Shown piece after piece: positions 31,093 through 42,785 of a stretch of 64,000 nucleotides of DNA (position 1 is its first letter; each line of letters begins with the position of its first letter). The notes under the pieces were generated by a model. It had not been told where the DNA came from. It did no database searches and saw only the letters and a list, made by a program, of their open reading frames with translations. Source of the stretch: Spongilla lacustris (Eukaryota > Porifera > Demospongiae > Spongillida > Spongillidae); assembly GCA_949361645.1 (NCBI GenBank), contig OX442425.1, positions 1,416,000 through 1,479,999 on the forward strand, written 5' to 3'. The position numbers and the translations under genes were made by a program.

Positions 31093-31920
31093 TATATATG
31101 GGACAGTTTCCGCGAAAATGTCACCCTTTTATAACATTATAATGTTATAAAAATGCTTCTTGTTTAAATAGCTATATCTTCCGAACTCTAAACGCTATCG
31201 AATAGCTATTTTCAATAGTTCATACTACACCATTTCTCTATGATAAATTACATTTTGGAGTCTTACACTTGCTCCACGCCAGTATTGCAACGTTCGATAC
31301 CCGACCGGGTTCAAACCCGCCATAACTTTAGGTAGGAGTAATCAAATCGCTTCAAAATTGGTTTGTAGATACAGAGGTCCTATACCTATCGATTTGTTCT
31401 GTTCGTTTATTTTTATGCCATCCGTTATGGAGATACAGTTGAACAAACTACGTCCACTTTTCCCGCTCGATTCGCGCCAACGATATAACAACCGCCTCCC
31501 CATACATTGAGCGGGACGCGATTTGCCAAAATCATTGGCGCGAATCGAGCGGGAAAAGTGGACGTACTTTGTTCAACTGTATCTCCGTAAAGAATGGCAT
31601 AAAAATTAACGAACAGAACAAATCGATAGGTATAGGACCTCTGTACCTACAAACCAAATTTGAAACGATTTGATTACTCCTACCTAAAGTTATGGCGGGT
31701 TTGAACCCGGTCGGGTATCGAACGTTGCAATACTGGCGTGGAGCAAATGGAAGACTCCAAAATGTAATTCGTCATAGAAAAATGGTGTAATACGAACTGT
31801 TGAAAATAGGAAATCGATAGCGTTTAGCGTTCGGAAGATATAGCGATTCAAACAAGAAGCATTTTTATAACACTATAATGTTATAAAAGGGTGACATTTT
31901 CGTGGAAACTGTCCCATATA
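31093..31920. mobile_element. Complete 830-base foldback element
   Basis: The ends gggacagtttccgcgaaaatg and its complement (cattttcgtggaaactgtccc) lie in (TA)n. The arms are inverted over their full length and meet near 31500-31520 around 'ataacaaccgcctccccatac'. Each arm holds the shared core block found in the giant elements. Non-coding. It directly abuts giant copy B, and a partial copy abuts giant copy A in the same way, so the pair may have moved or been duplicated together. Confidence 0.85.
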
Positions 31921-31989
31921 TATGGAACGTTCTATGCGATTTTGATGCTTGTGAATTTATATATATAACATCCAATTCAAAGCGCTATA

Positions 31990-32460
31990 TCTTCCACACA
32001 GTTTGAGCTCTTGACTTCCTATTTTCAGCACTTCATACTACACCATTTCTGTATGCTAAAATATAATTTGGGGTCTTGCACTTACTCCGTGCCAGTATTG
32101 CAACGTCCGATACCCCACCGGGTTCAAACCCACCATAACTTTCGGTAGGAGTAATCAAATCGCTTCAAATTCGGTTTGTAGGTAGGGAGGTCCTATACCT
32201 ATTGATTTGTTCTGTTCGTTAATTTTCATGCCATCCGTTACGGAGAAACAGCTGTGCAAAGTAAGTACACGTTACCCGCTCGAATCGCGCCTTTATATGT
32301 GCACGGAACAGTTTCCATTCTCCGGAGTGCATGAATATTCAACTATTCCTATAGGGCGTGATAACCACACCTATAAGGTCACCAAACAAACGGGCGGCTG
32401 AATTGTAGTGCTTGTTAGTATAGACTTACGGTTGTTTTTCGGTGTAGATAAACGATATGG
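31990..32460 (+). repeat. Shared subterminal block of the foldback family (copy B, left)
   Basis: Nearly identical to 200-680 of copy A. It contains the 'actttcggtaggagtaatca' and 'atgccatccgttacggag' motifs and pairs with the inverted block at 53270-53750. Confidence 0.75.
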
Positions 32461-32596
32461 TGACGTATAACACGAGTGAACGCGAGCTCGTCGAGTTTCA
32501 CTGAATCAGTCGGCGGATGAGTTCGAACTGTACGAATACGACGATCGATATTCAAGATACATTGGACGAGGATGGAGAGATTGAGAAAGGTAGTGA

Positions 32597-35500
32597 TGGC
32601 GGTCGTACCACTGAAGATGGTGGTTGTGTTAGTGATAGGGAGTGAGCAGCCCCTAAATTACCAAAAGAGCCACCAGCCCCACTCCCACATAGCCAGGGGC
32701 TAATGGGGCTGAACCCTTCACTGCAAGTTCCCTCAGCAGCCCTGGGGCCAAAGAGGCCATCCCCACACAGCAGAACCACAAGCCCCCTTACTGCAAGTGC
32801 ACACTATATACCTTTGGAACCATTAAGCCCCATGCTGCAATTTAAATTATTAATAATAGCCTCACATTCCAAATAGTGGAGCCAACAAGTGGAATTAACA
32901 GGCCCAATAATTCTAGCAAGGGAGCCACCAGCTAACCTGGTCAATGGAGCTAGCGTCCACAATGCCAGTGGAGACACAGCCCTCTCGCAGATAGATCATC
33001 AGACCTCCACACTGCCAGCAGGGATGTAGCCCCCACAATAATGCCAGGGAGATGCCAGCCCTCAGGCTGCAAATGGAATCAGCATCCCCAACCATTTCAG
33101 GGGTGCCATGAACTACATGTACCAACAACATGTGATGACCTCACTAACAGATCAACCATTAGCCCTCATTCCGCAAGTGGACTTAACAGGCCCCACACCC
33201 AGGGGCTAACTCCCCCCCACCCCCTCCCCCCCCCTTTCGTTCAATGCAAGTTGAGTCAGCTGGGACCCCCCACACAGTAGAACAACCAGCCCCCTCACCG
33301 CAAGCTCATGAACAATAGCAGCGGAACCTGTAAAGTCTACACTGCAACTGAACTTAATAGCCCCACACTGCAGTCAGCAGCCCAGGAACCATTCTTACAG
33401 AACACCCTCAGCTACCCAGGGCCAATGGGGTAGCCTCTACAGTGTCAGTCATGACGCCACCCCAAGTTGAGTCAGCAGCCCCCACACAAACAAGGGCCTG
33501 TAAGGCCAGCTTCGCACAGTAGAACTACCAGCCCCTCTCTGCTCACTTCAAATGGAGCCACTAAACCCTCTACCAGTATACACTGCAAGTCCAGACAGCA
33601 GCCCACACCAGTGGAGCCCTCTCACAGATGGAGCCCAGCAAGGAAGTACCAGCTGCCACACAAACAGTGGTTAATTGAGCTCCCAGAATAATGCCAGTGG
33701 AGAAACCAGCCCTCGCACTGCAAATGGATTCAGCAACCCCAAAAATTTCAGGGGAGCCATGAACTACATGTATATGTACTTGCCCCCACTACCCGTCCTT
33801 CAATGAAAGAGGGGCCAATCAGCCAATGGGACAGTACAACCACCAACCCTCCTCATTGGTCAGGGGACATGTACCAAGAACAACTTAACAGGCCCACCAC
33901 ACACTGGTGCCAGCCCTCGTCCCTCCCCCCCACCCCCCCTCTTCTCACTACCTGTCCTTTACTGCAAGTTGCGTCAGCAGACCAGGGGCCAATGGGGCCA
34001 AGAACTACCACTCCCCTTCACTGCAATCACACACTACATACCTTTGGAACCTGCAACCAATAACCCAAGTGAAATCAATACTGCAAAACCTGACCCCCAC
34101 ATGTACACTGCCAGCAAGGGAGCACCAGCTGCCACACAACCAGAGGATCAATGTGGCCCCCACGTAATGCCAGTGGAGAAGGCAGCCCTCACACTGGAAA
34201 TGGAGTCAGTAACCCCATGCAACAATTTCAAGGGACATGTGCATGTACGCAATGGAATCACACATACCCCCCTTCAAACACTACCAATGGAACCAGTGGA
34301 ACATTTAGCCTGTCCTGTAGGCAGCTCTACACAAACATTGGAGCTACCAGTCTTCTCACAAATAGAGTTATCATACCCCCACACTGCTAGCAGAAATGTG
34401 GCCCCCACAATAATGCCAGTGGAGATGCCAGCCATCACACAGCAAATGGAGTCGGCATCCCCAACAATTTTAGGGGAGCCACTAACTACATGTATCGATA
34501 ACACATGCCCTCACTACCAGATGAACCATTAACCCTCACTCCGCATGTGGACCTAGCAGGTCCCACGCACTGGAACCAGCCCACCCCCCCCCCCCCACAC
34601 TACCTTTCTATTGCTGCATGTAAGTTGAGTCAGCAGTTGAGGGGCCACTGGGATGAGCCACTAGCCCCCTCACCTCAAGCTCGTGAATAATACCAGTGGA
34701 ACCTGTAAAGTGTGCCCTACAACTGAACTTAATAGCCTCACATGTCCATGCAGTCAGCAGCCCATGCACGACTTATGGAACCATTCCAGGGCCAATGGGG
34801 TTGCCTCCACAAATCCAGTGAAGACGCCACCCCAAGTTGCATCAGCAGCCCCCACACAAACAGGGGCCTGTAGGGGCCAGCTCCGCACAGTAGAACCACC
34901 AGCCCCTCTCTGCTCACTTCAAATGGAGCCACTAGACACACTGCAAGTCCAGCCAGCCATCTGCTGCCACATAACCAGGAGTCACCCCACAATAATGCCA
35001 GTGGAGACCCCAGCCCCCTGAACTACATGTACCAACAGAGCCACACATTCCCTGCTTCCCTGCTCCTAACACAACACATGGTACCAGTGGAACCATTAGC
35101 CCTCACTGCAATTGGACTTAGCACTGGAGCTAGCCTCCCCCCCAAACTGCATATGGACTTGGCACCCGGACACTTTTAGGGGAGCCATCATGTTTATTAC
35201 CAGTCCCCATTGGAGCCACTAACAAATAGAAACACAACTACTGAAGTTGCCTTTCATTTGCAGTGGGTTCTTAGTGAAGCCTTGTTATTGGCGGGTGAAT
35301 ATCATTACCTGCCCTATCAGATTTTGGGTCATGGTAGTTGGTTTATATAGGCAAGCAAGGCATACAAGAAGGTTTGAGTTGTACATTTCTTTTCTAAAAT
35401 GTACATGTACCCTCTTGCTGGAAACTAGTGCTTTATGTACATGTAGTAATAAGTACCATTTTAAATGTCATAAAAAGTAACAAGTGGAATATACAACTGC

Positions 35501-35682
35501 ATGTAAATTGCACACGTAGGCACAGTCCATAAAGGCAACAATATTATGCATCACACCTTGCTTTCTTCCCAAGTGAAGTTAGCAGACCCCACACTTTCAG
35601 CAAAGTCACCAGCCTCCTCACTACCTCACTACCAGTGTAACCCACACATTAAAGGTAACCATTTGTAGAGTATGGGCATTAC
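32597..35682 (+). repeat. Left arm repeat of copy B
   Basis: Corresponds to arm block 1 of copy A (32597-33960) joined directly to the later part of block 2 (from about 33960, equal to about 3930-4330), then to the inner arm and spacer (34350-35680, equal to 4330-5680). The join means that about 1.8 kb, close to one repeat period, is missing relative to copy A; unequal recombination between the tandem blocks would explain this. Open frames here (for example 33969-34532) are repeat-derived. Confidence 0.55.
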
Positions 35683-35709
35683 TCGTGGCCAGAAATTGCG
35701 GACATGAAT

Positions 35710-37505
35710 GATTTGAATTCCGTAATACGCATAATAAAAAAATTGTACAGAATGTCTATGGAGAATTTCCAACAATCACTCACACTTTTGTGCGGAAGTC
35801 TTCTAGCTACGTTTGTAGACGTTTAAGTGATACAGTGGGTACAATCGCATACTTTGTATATATTTTGTTCCGTCAAAATGTGCGCGCAGTAAATTCCACA
35901 CGAGGGTTTGCCTTATTGTATACTTTTCAATGGCTGACTTGACATTTACCTCTCTTTTTCATTGTAGGTTTGTCGCGTGGACCATCTACTCTTGTTTGTA
36001 GGGTGGCCAACAAAGCTAGAACTATCAGGCTATGTACTTTACCAACTTTTTTCTACTGCCCATGTGCATACATAATTCCAAATTCAAGTGTATGATCGCT
36101 ACTACTTCATCAGTACAATTTAGCCGTATAACTGATGAAGATACTTAATAATAAATAGCTACTAGTAATAGAGTTAAGGTTATACATGTATACATGTATA
36201 TGTACAGGTACTTGACCATATTCTTGCCGGGACTAGTCACTCACAAAAGGATATCATGCACATACGTGGCATGGCCAGTCATGCGCGACTTGGTTGGGTA
36301 TGTTCGCTGGATCTCAATATGTACGTTTAGTTACTAGTCCTCTGCCTACTGAAAACGAGTAAAACCTAAGTGTTACTGTTAGTCTGAAACTAGAGCTCTA
36401 GCGCTGCAATTCTGCCGCAGCCCCCCCCCCCCCCCCCCCCCCCCCCCCGTATTAGCCTATACGCGTATACCCCGGTAGCCAGCTGTCATTCCAGGCGGGG
36501 CTGAAACTTATCTATGGCTATAAGTGGTTCCAACGTGCAAACAGCATATCTTGGGATGTGCTTAATGTTGGTGGATATCATGCACATACGTGGCATGGCC
36601 AGTCATGCGCGACTTGGTTGGGTATGTTCGCTAATTCAATGTACTTTATGTTGGTGGATCTCAATATTTATATAAATGTCACACGCTAGTCGTACGTATT
36701 GAGATGTGTCTCAAACGAGTAAAACCTAAGTGTTACTGTTAGACTGAAACTAGAGCTCTTGCGCTGCAATTCTGCCGTAGGCGTAGCCCCCCCCCCCCCC
36801 CCCCCCCCCTACATCCATATTAGCCTAAGCGTATACCCCGGTAGCCAACCGTCATTCCAGCTGCATGGGCCTGAAACTTATCTATGGCTATAAGTGGTCC
36901 CAATGTGCAAGCAGCATATCTTGGGTGTGCTTTGATGGTTTCCTTTGTGAGCCGGTGCAAACATTTGATGAAAGAACACCCCGTATGCATAACAATTAAC
37001 GTCTATAGGAGCATGACCCATGCACTCTACAATGGTATCCAAACACTAGTGGCGCCATTGTCTCTGAATATAGGAAAACAGTAACTGTGTATTGCTGAAG
37101 TCAGGGGATACAAATATCTAGTTACATACCCCCGGATCTCCACCCCTCCCCCCAACCATAAGACCTATGCACTCTACAATGGTATCCTAACACCAGAAGC
37201 TGTTATTTACATGTCCCTCAGTACAGAATAATGTGTCTTGGGTGTGTTTGTCAGCTTCATTAATGACTAATGCCTTTTTAAACATTAGTGTATTGACCAC
37301 TTGAACGGACCATGCATGCAGACAGATTTTCTAGCGATTAATAAATTACACTATATATATGTATAATATATAATCTATCTATATAATTATATATATATAT
37401 AATTATATATATATATATTATATATATATATATGTATTATCGCAAACTGCATTTGCCATGTTTTTGGTTCATTCTGTTCTTGAGAGTGCGAGCGTGTGAA
37501 TTGAT
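35710..37505. other. Non-coding 5' region of the TIR element
   Basis: AT-rich with poly-C runs at about 36421-36448 and 36787-36809 and an (AT)n tract at about 37350-37435 just upstream of the transposase. No supported gene. It should contain the promoter of the transposase gene, but I cannot point to a specific site. Confidence 0.5.
36243..36940 (+). repeat. Two-copy tandem duplication, about 330 bp
   Basis: 'atatcatgcacatacgtggc', 'atggccagtcatgcgcgact', 'gtaaaacctaagtgttactg', the poly-C run and 'gaaacttatctatggctata' occur in order at about 36248-36545 and again at about 36576-36925. The units differ by small indels. They are non-coding and lie upstream of the transposase gene. Confidence 0.8.
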
Positions 37506-37512
37506 AGTAAAG

Positions 37513-40232
37513 ATGGAATCATTAGCTCACAGTGCGGAACTAGGTCTCGAGCTCGATGACTCTGGCAAGAGAAGCTACTCGCTGTTAAGAGATATGCTGC
37601 CTCCACTGGAGACGCTAGTGGTAACAGTTCAAGGGTCTGACGGATCGGATGGTGTTTCTTCGGTATTAATACCTAACCGTTTACTTGAGGAATGGGCGAA
37701 CGCTCGGAGTACGGAAACGAACTTTGTAGCGTTAGTCAACGAACGAATCGAGGGAGATGCGATTGCTTTCGATCCTGAGGCGCTGCGTTTGCAAGCACAA
37801 TTATACAATCGATCACTTGCTACGTGCTCTAAATTGCGAAAAGCAAGAGGTCGAAAGAGAGAGGAGCAAATGCAAGATATGCGAGAGGAATTAGCTGGAG
37901 CGCATGAATTATTCACCTCGCAGAATTCACAGCACGGAAGCAAAATTGATGACGTAAGCAGCAGGCACGCTAGAAGGAAGATATGTGAAGTCGAAGAGAG
38001 TGCACGTGAAGCATTGGAATTTCTGCCGTCATATGGGCTAATTGCAGAGTCTCTGAAAGTCCATACAAGTGCCGGCAAAGGTATCAGCATAGCGCTGTCC
38101 CCAGATGCAGAAGGTGTCAATACCCCGGACAGCTGCTCCAATCTGCGGGTTTTGTATCTCCTGGATAAGTTTGGGGTTAGCGACAGCTTTTACCACGAAC
38201 TGTGTATGATTTTTTCAGACTTACCTAGGAGTCATGGTATAAAAAAAGCACGAATCGAGCTTAATAGGTCCATGACACTTCATCGTATTGATGGGTTTGA
38301 AGGAGCTTATCGACCATTTGAAGAGATTTTATGCGAACAAATATCAAGAATGGTAAGCCCGTTTTATTTGCACGTGTATTTTTATTCTTAACATCGCAGA
38401 TATCAGATGACTCAACAGTGTTTGCGCCTAACCGCAAAATTACAGTTAGGATTTCTGGTGACGGTGCCAAGTTTTCGAGGAGTTCAAGTTTCACGCTCTT
38501 ATCCTACGCTATTCTGGTTCCATCAGGGCGATATCTAACTGGACCAGGTAGGTATAGCATATATAACTATTAAAGAGCAACTATATGTATTAAATATGTA
38601 GGCAACCACACCGTTGCAGTAGTGAAAGGAGGTGAAGATTATGATACTATCTCACAAGCATTTGCTGCAACCTTTGCTGAGATTAACCACCTTCAGCATA
38701 TGGGATATGTCACTGTGAATGGCGTTCGCTTTCAAATTGAACTCTTTATGTCTTCAGACATGAAGGTGCGTATATATTAACATACATGTTGTAAACTGAA
38801 ATCATGATAAGTGCATATTTCATAAAGTTCATGCTTATGGTCCTTGGTCTTAATGGAGCTAACTCTACATATGCTTGTCCATTCTGTGAAGTTCATCGTG
38901 ATCACAGGTTAAATATGCCATTCACTGCACACCGCAAAGTGTATCGGCAGTATAAAGGGATGTTATTTTATCAACTATAGGTGGAATATGCATGGCAAAG
39001 CCGGAAACAGAGTACATAAACACGGTTGCTCGTACAATTGCTACCCTAAAGTAAGAAGAATAAATGCTTGCATCAGTGTATACACATGCATAACACGCAT
39101 ATACATGTGCATAACATGCATATACATGTAGACAAGATAACATGCACAGTGCATGTCTTGTATATGCCGCAGTCGAGGCTTTGCTACCAATGGCAGGACT
39201 GCAGCAGAGCATAAGGGGTCAATACATCGTCCACTCATCAATATACCACTGGATCATATAATTGTCGATGAACTACACTTTTTCCTGAGAGTTTTTGATG
39301 TTTTGCTAAGGAACCTTATTCTGTTAGCAACATTAAAAGACAAGGAACTTCGAGGGAGAAATGGCACGCATTTACAGAACCTGGTGAATATGATTAAAAG
39401 TTGTGGGGTTAGTTTTGAAGTTTGGGAGTCAGAGACAAGTACTGGATGTCACGAGTGGACATCCTTAACAGGTGAAAGTAAAAAGAAGGTTCTGAAGGTA
39501 CTAAGCCTATCAGTATATACACGGATTGCCAAATTTTGCATTTCTCTGTCCCCACAGCTTCTTCCTCCCAAGATGAAAGATATCCCTCTACCAAGTGACC
39601 TGCTGCCTAAAGTAGTTAAGCTGTGGAAGGTATCATGCGCATACAAAATGGCAACTTTATTCATATACTAATATATTACTCAGGATTTTGATGACCTCTA
39701 CACTATGATTTCTTGTGCATCACCACCTCCAAATGCTGCAGATGTTATCCATCAAAAGGTACATACATGCAGTGTAGTATTTTATATTATATACAAGTGT
39801 CTTGTATGATACATGCATACTGCATGTATACAGGGCAAGCAATGGATAGATCTGTTCCTTAGTATCAAAGAAGAAGGCCACCAAAGAAAATATGTAACTC
39901 CGTATATGCATGTGATGGTATATCATACCCCAAACGTTATACGTCAGTATGGAAACTTGAAACAGTTCTCCTGTCAAGGTTTGTACATCAATCATCTACA
40001 TGTGCAGTTAACCATCCAATACTATTCAGGAGTGGAGAAGCACAACGATGATGCAAAAAGATACTACTTTTCCAGTCAGCGATGGGATGCCCCAGCTGAC
40101 ATCATGATGACGGAGTACAGGCTGGAGTTACTGCAGGAGTATGCTAGAGAGAAGAGGGCATATACCAAAAGAAAACCTGCATATTGGCATGAAGGTGGAA
40201 TTGAGGCTTCCAGAGCTGAACGTCGTGAATAG
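37513..40232 (+). CDS. Candidate DDE-type transposase, 10 exons
   Basis: Exons by reading: 37513-38352, 38400-38547, 38602-38765, 38828-38907, 38981-39050, 39173-39497, 39558-39629, 39684-39758, 39834-39978, 40030-40232. All introns are GT..AG, 47-122 bases; about 706 residues in total. A helical N-terminal region (1-280) precedes a core with 'ISGDGAKFSRSSSF' (first Asp), 'GNHTVAVVKGGEDYDTI', a 'YACPFCEVHRDHR' Cys/His insertion, 'IIVDELHFFLRVFDVLLRNL' (second Asp) and 'GVEKHNDDAKRYYF' (Glu). I recall relatives in animals and arbuscular mycorrhizal fungi but know no established superfamily name. The order D, Cys/His insertion, D, E is reminiscent of RAG1/Transib layouts; that is inference. Exon 5 needs a one-base frame correction near 38991, so this copy is probably inactive. 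The chosen ATG follows an in-frame AT-rich leader. Confidence 0.65.
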
Positions 40233-40460
40233 ATGGGCAATATTGGTATTGTTATATGACCAACCAAGTTCAGGAATTGATTCTCTGGCTAGACCATGCA
40301 TGCATGCTGTGAATGAGGTGTATAGGTTGTCTGCAATTATGACCTATATACATGTATTGTCTCTCTTGTTCCTCCTTTACTATAGATTAATAATAATAAT
40401 AAAGGAATAAATTAATGGTTAATGTAACTATACCTTGCAATCGTTTAACTGAGCGAAGAA

Positions 40461-41120
40461 ATGAGTACGTTCTACCCTGTTGAACGTGTGGTCGCTACTC
40501 GTAAACAAAAAGTACATTTATGGCTAAATGCTAGCTTTGCATGCATTGAATTCGAACTTTGCACAGGGTCTTGAGTACTTGATATTGTGGAAAGGCTATC
40601 GCAATGAAGACAGTAGCTGGATTAAAGAAAGCGACCTCAATCTTGCTGCGAAAAGGTACGTAAGTTATAAGTTATACATGTATATATTTTTATTTCTCTT
40701 TCCAGAAGCTTTCAACACCCCCAACCAGGATGGAGGATTATAGACAACAGTGTGTCATTCCTACTGACCGAAATGGCAAAGAGTTTAAAGAGTGGCTGCA
40801 TTCGAAGATGCAAATTCTCTAGTCCTTTTAGAATGGATGTCTTTAAATATTTGTTCGAAGGAAAAGGAGTCCGTCCATCATTTGGGCAAGGAACGAACTA
40901 TGAAAAAGAAAACTTTGATGAAAGATTCTTCCCATCCAACTGGGATGTGGCATACGATCACCTTGGAGATGGATGCAAGGTTCATTATCCAATTCGCATA
41001 AGCAGCAAACTTAAATGGTCACCCATTGTATATGAGAAAGAAAACAATGGCGTACTAGTGAAAAAACCAAGAACGTTCACAGAAGTTATAGTTGTGCATG
41101 TAGTAAAAAGGCGTTGCTAG
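40461..41120 (+). CDS. Chromodomain protein, 3 exons, 184 residues
   Basis: Exons 40461-40511, 40567-40655 and 40706-41120 join in phase with GT..AG introns of 55 and 50 bases. The start reads 'MSTFYPVERVVATRKQK', and exon 2 adds 'GLEYLILWKGYRNEDSSWIK' and 'ESDLN'. That is the chromodomain pattern: an E-R/V strand, Y-L-x-x-W-K-G-Y and a W-x-x-x-x-x-L motif. The C-terminal part has no domain I recognise; it includes 'DVFKYLFEGKGVRPSFGQG' and 'FFPSNWDVAYDHLGDG'. Chromodomains read methylated histone tails, and in chromoviruses they steer integration. Here it is a separate small gene 229 bases downstream of the transposase, inside the same TIR element, with no visible lesion. Confidence 0.75.
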
Positions 41121-41559
41121 GTTTTTTTGTTTTTGTCTGTACAGGCCTGCTAACTTATATGGACTATGTCATTAACAAGAAGGGGGAGGGGGATCACAGC
41201 ACCCCGGAATGTACGTATATAATGTAAGTGTCGCTAAGTGCCAGAAAAACAATGCACCAAAAAAAAAAAACAGCCTAGTAGCTATGACTCTACGAAGGTG
41301 TTCGGCCTCTAGCGAATGGAATTAATTAATACCTAGATTCAAGTTCAACTGGTTCACACACGGGGCCTCCTACTTATACATGTAGGACGTGTGGTCATCA
41401 AGTATATGGGCTCGCTATGCACACCATAGCTTACACACACACAGGTGATCCACCATTCAGATGGGTCACTGAGGCGTCGGAACCGGGTTGGGGGGGGTAG
41501 ACGTATACTTAGGCCCCCCCCCCAACGTTACTCCTTTAGCTTCACTCACCGATATACCT

Positions 41560-41614
41560 AGTTGGGCGTGGCCCGCCCTTCGCGTATTGGCGGAAGGGCG
41601 GGCCACGCCCAACT
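41560..41614. terminator. Perfect 21-bp inverted repeat (hairpin)
   Basis: agttgggcgtggcccgccctt (41560-41580) and its exact complement (41594-41614) enclose a 13-base loop. The imperfect extension 'tatacct'/'acggtata' lengthens the stem. It lies about 440 bases past the chromodomain stop. It is GC-rich in AT-rich surroundings. A role in ending transcription or as a small nested MITE is only a suggestion. Confidence 0.4.
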
Positions 41615-42014
41615 ACGGTATACGAGCGTTACGTAAGTACATTAAAGCGCTACGTGTATAGATTAAAAAAAAAATTAAATTTTAAATATAACCGTATATG
41701 CTCTACATGTATTTTGGCCACGAATGAAAGCCGCTCAATATAATTGATTGTATCCGACGTCGACTCGTGAAGGACCATCTTTTGCAGTTTGCTTTGTTAC
41801 CATAGCCGAAAAATGGCAGAATACATTAGGATATCAAAATAGGGATCCTGTGACCCTCTATCATGTTACATTGGGAGGGGGGGGGGGGGGGGGGGGGGTA
41901 TGGGTATAGATAGTATAGAGTGATATGCAATGAGCTGACTGTGCTGTTCAGTGCTATATACTGTGTGATGGTCCTGACTCATACCCAATGCAGGTACCAT
42001 GAATACAAGTATAT

Positions 42015-42470
42015 ACTGCAAGGTTCTTTACAATGAGCTGCAATGTTTTGAATGCGCTCTGCATAATGTTACATGCAGGAGTTCATAATGTTTGCCTTTA
42101 AACATACACTGGCCTGTTAACTGTAAATGAGTGTGATAAAATGGTGCATTCCTACAGATAATCATGTAGTGGGCTTTATGTGTACCACATGCATGTATCC
42201 ACCTCATCCCAGCTGATCAATGTGAAAGCAGTTCAGGAATTGATTCTCTGGCTAGACCAGGCTAAGTTTGTTAAGGTCTATAGGTTGTCTGCACTTATGA
42301 CCTATATATTGTCTCTCTTACTAGATGTTTTGAATGAGCTTTGCATGATGTTACCTGCAGCAATTCATAAAGTTTGCCTTCAAACATCCACTGGCCTATG
42401 AATGTGATAAAATGGTGCATTCGAACAGATAATCACGTACATGTAGCGGGCTTTACCACTGTACTTTTGT
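42015..42470 (+). repeat. Direct repeat, two diverged copies of about 140 bp
   Basis: 'tgttttgaatg.gct.tgcat' through 'gtgataaaatggtgcattc' and 'cagataatca' occurs at about 42043-42175 and 42326-42460. A separate pair, 'ttcaggaattgattctctgg' to 'tattgtctctctt', links 42232-42319 with 40270-40368, next to the transposase stop. The 3' region therefore grew by local duplication. Confidence 0.7.
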
Positions 42471-42639
42471 GCAACTCATGTATAGCAACCACAAGAGTTA
42501 TTTCAGGGTTTTACATGTAGCCGATTGTATATGTGATATGACAATTTCATAAATGTATTTTGTATACTTTAGAAATCATAAAATGTACATCTCCTTGCAA
42601 TCACACATGTTACACAACTTGTAGATGGTTATAGCTATG

Positions 42640-42785
42640 GACTTCCTACTTTCACCGCATCATACTACACCTTTTCTGTATGGTAAAATGTACATCGTGG
42701 GATCTTGCTTTTACTTCGTGTTTGTATCCCCGAATCCCGAGATTATCAAAACCCACTAAACTTTGTGCAGGACTATTGCTTTACT
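42640..42785 (+). repeat. Diverged copy of the foldback shared core inside the TIR element
   Basis: 'gacttcctactttcaccgca', 'tcatactacaccttttctgt', 'atggtaaaatgta', 'gggatcttgcttttacttcg' and 'caaaacccac..aaacttt' follow the order and spacing of the core in the giant elements. It is single-copy and not palindromic here. It is either an old solo fragment or a remnant showing common descent. Confidence 0.6.

Noticed and set aside
42180..42401. Short open frames in the 3' part of the TIR element
   Set aside because: They lie in a duplicated non-coding stretch and are not kept between the two copies.
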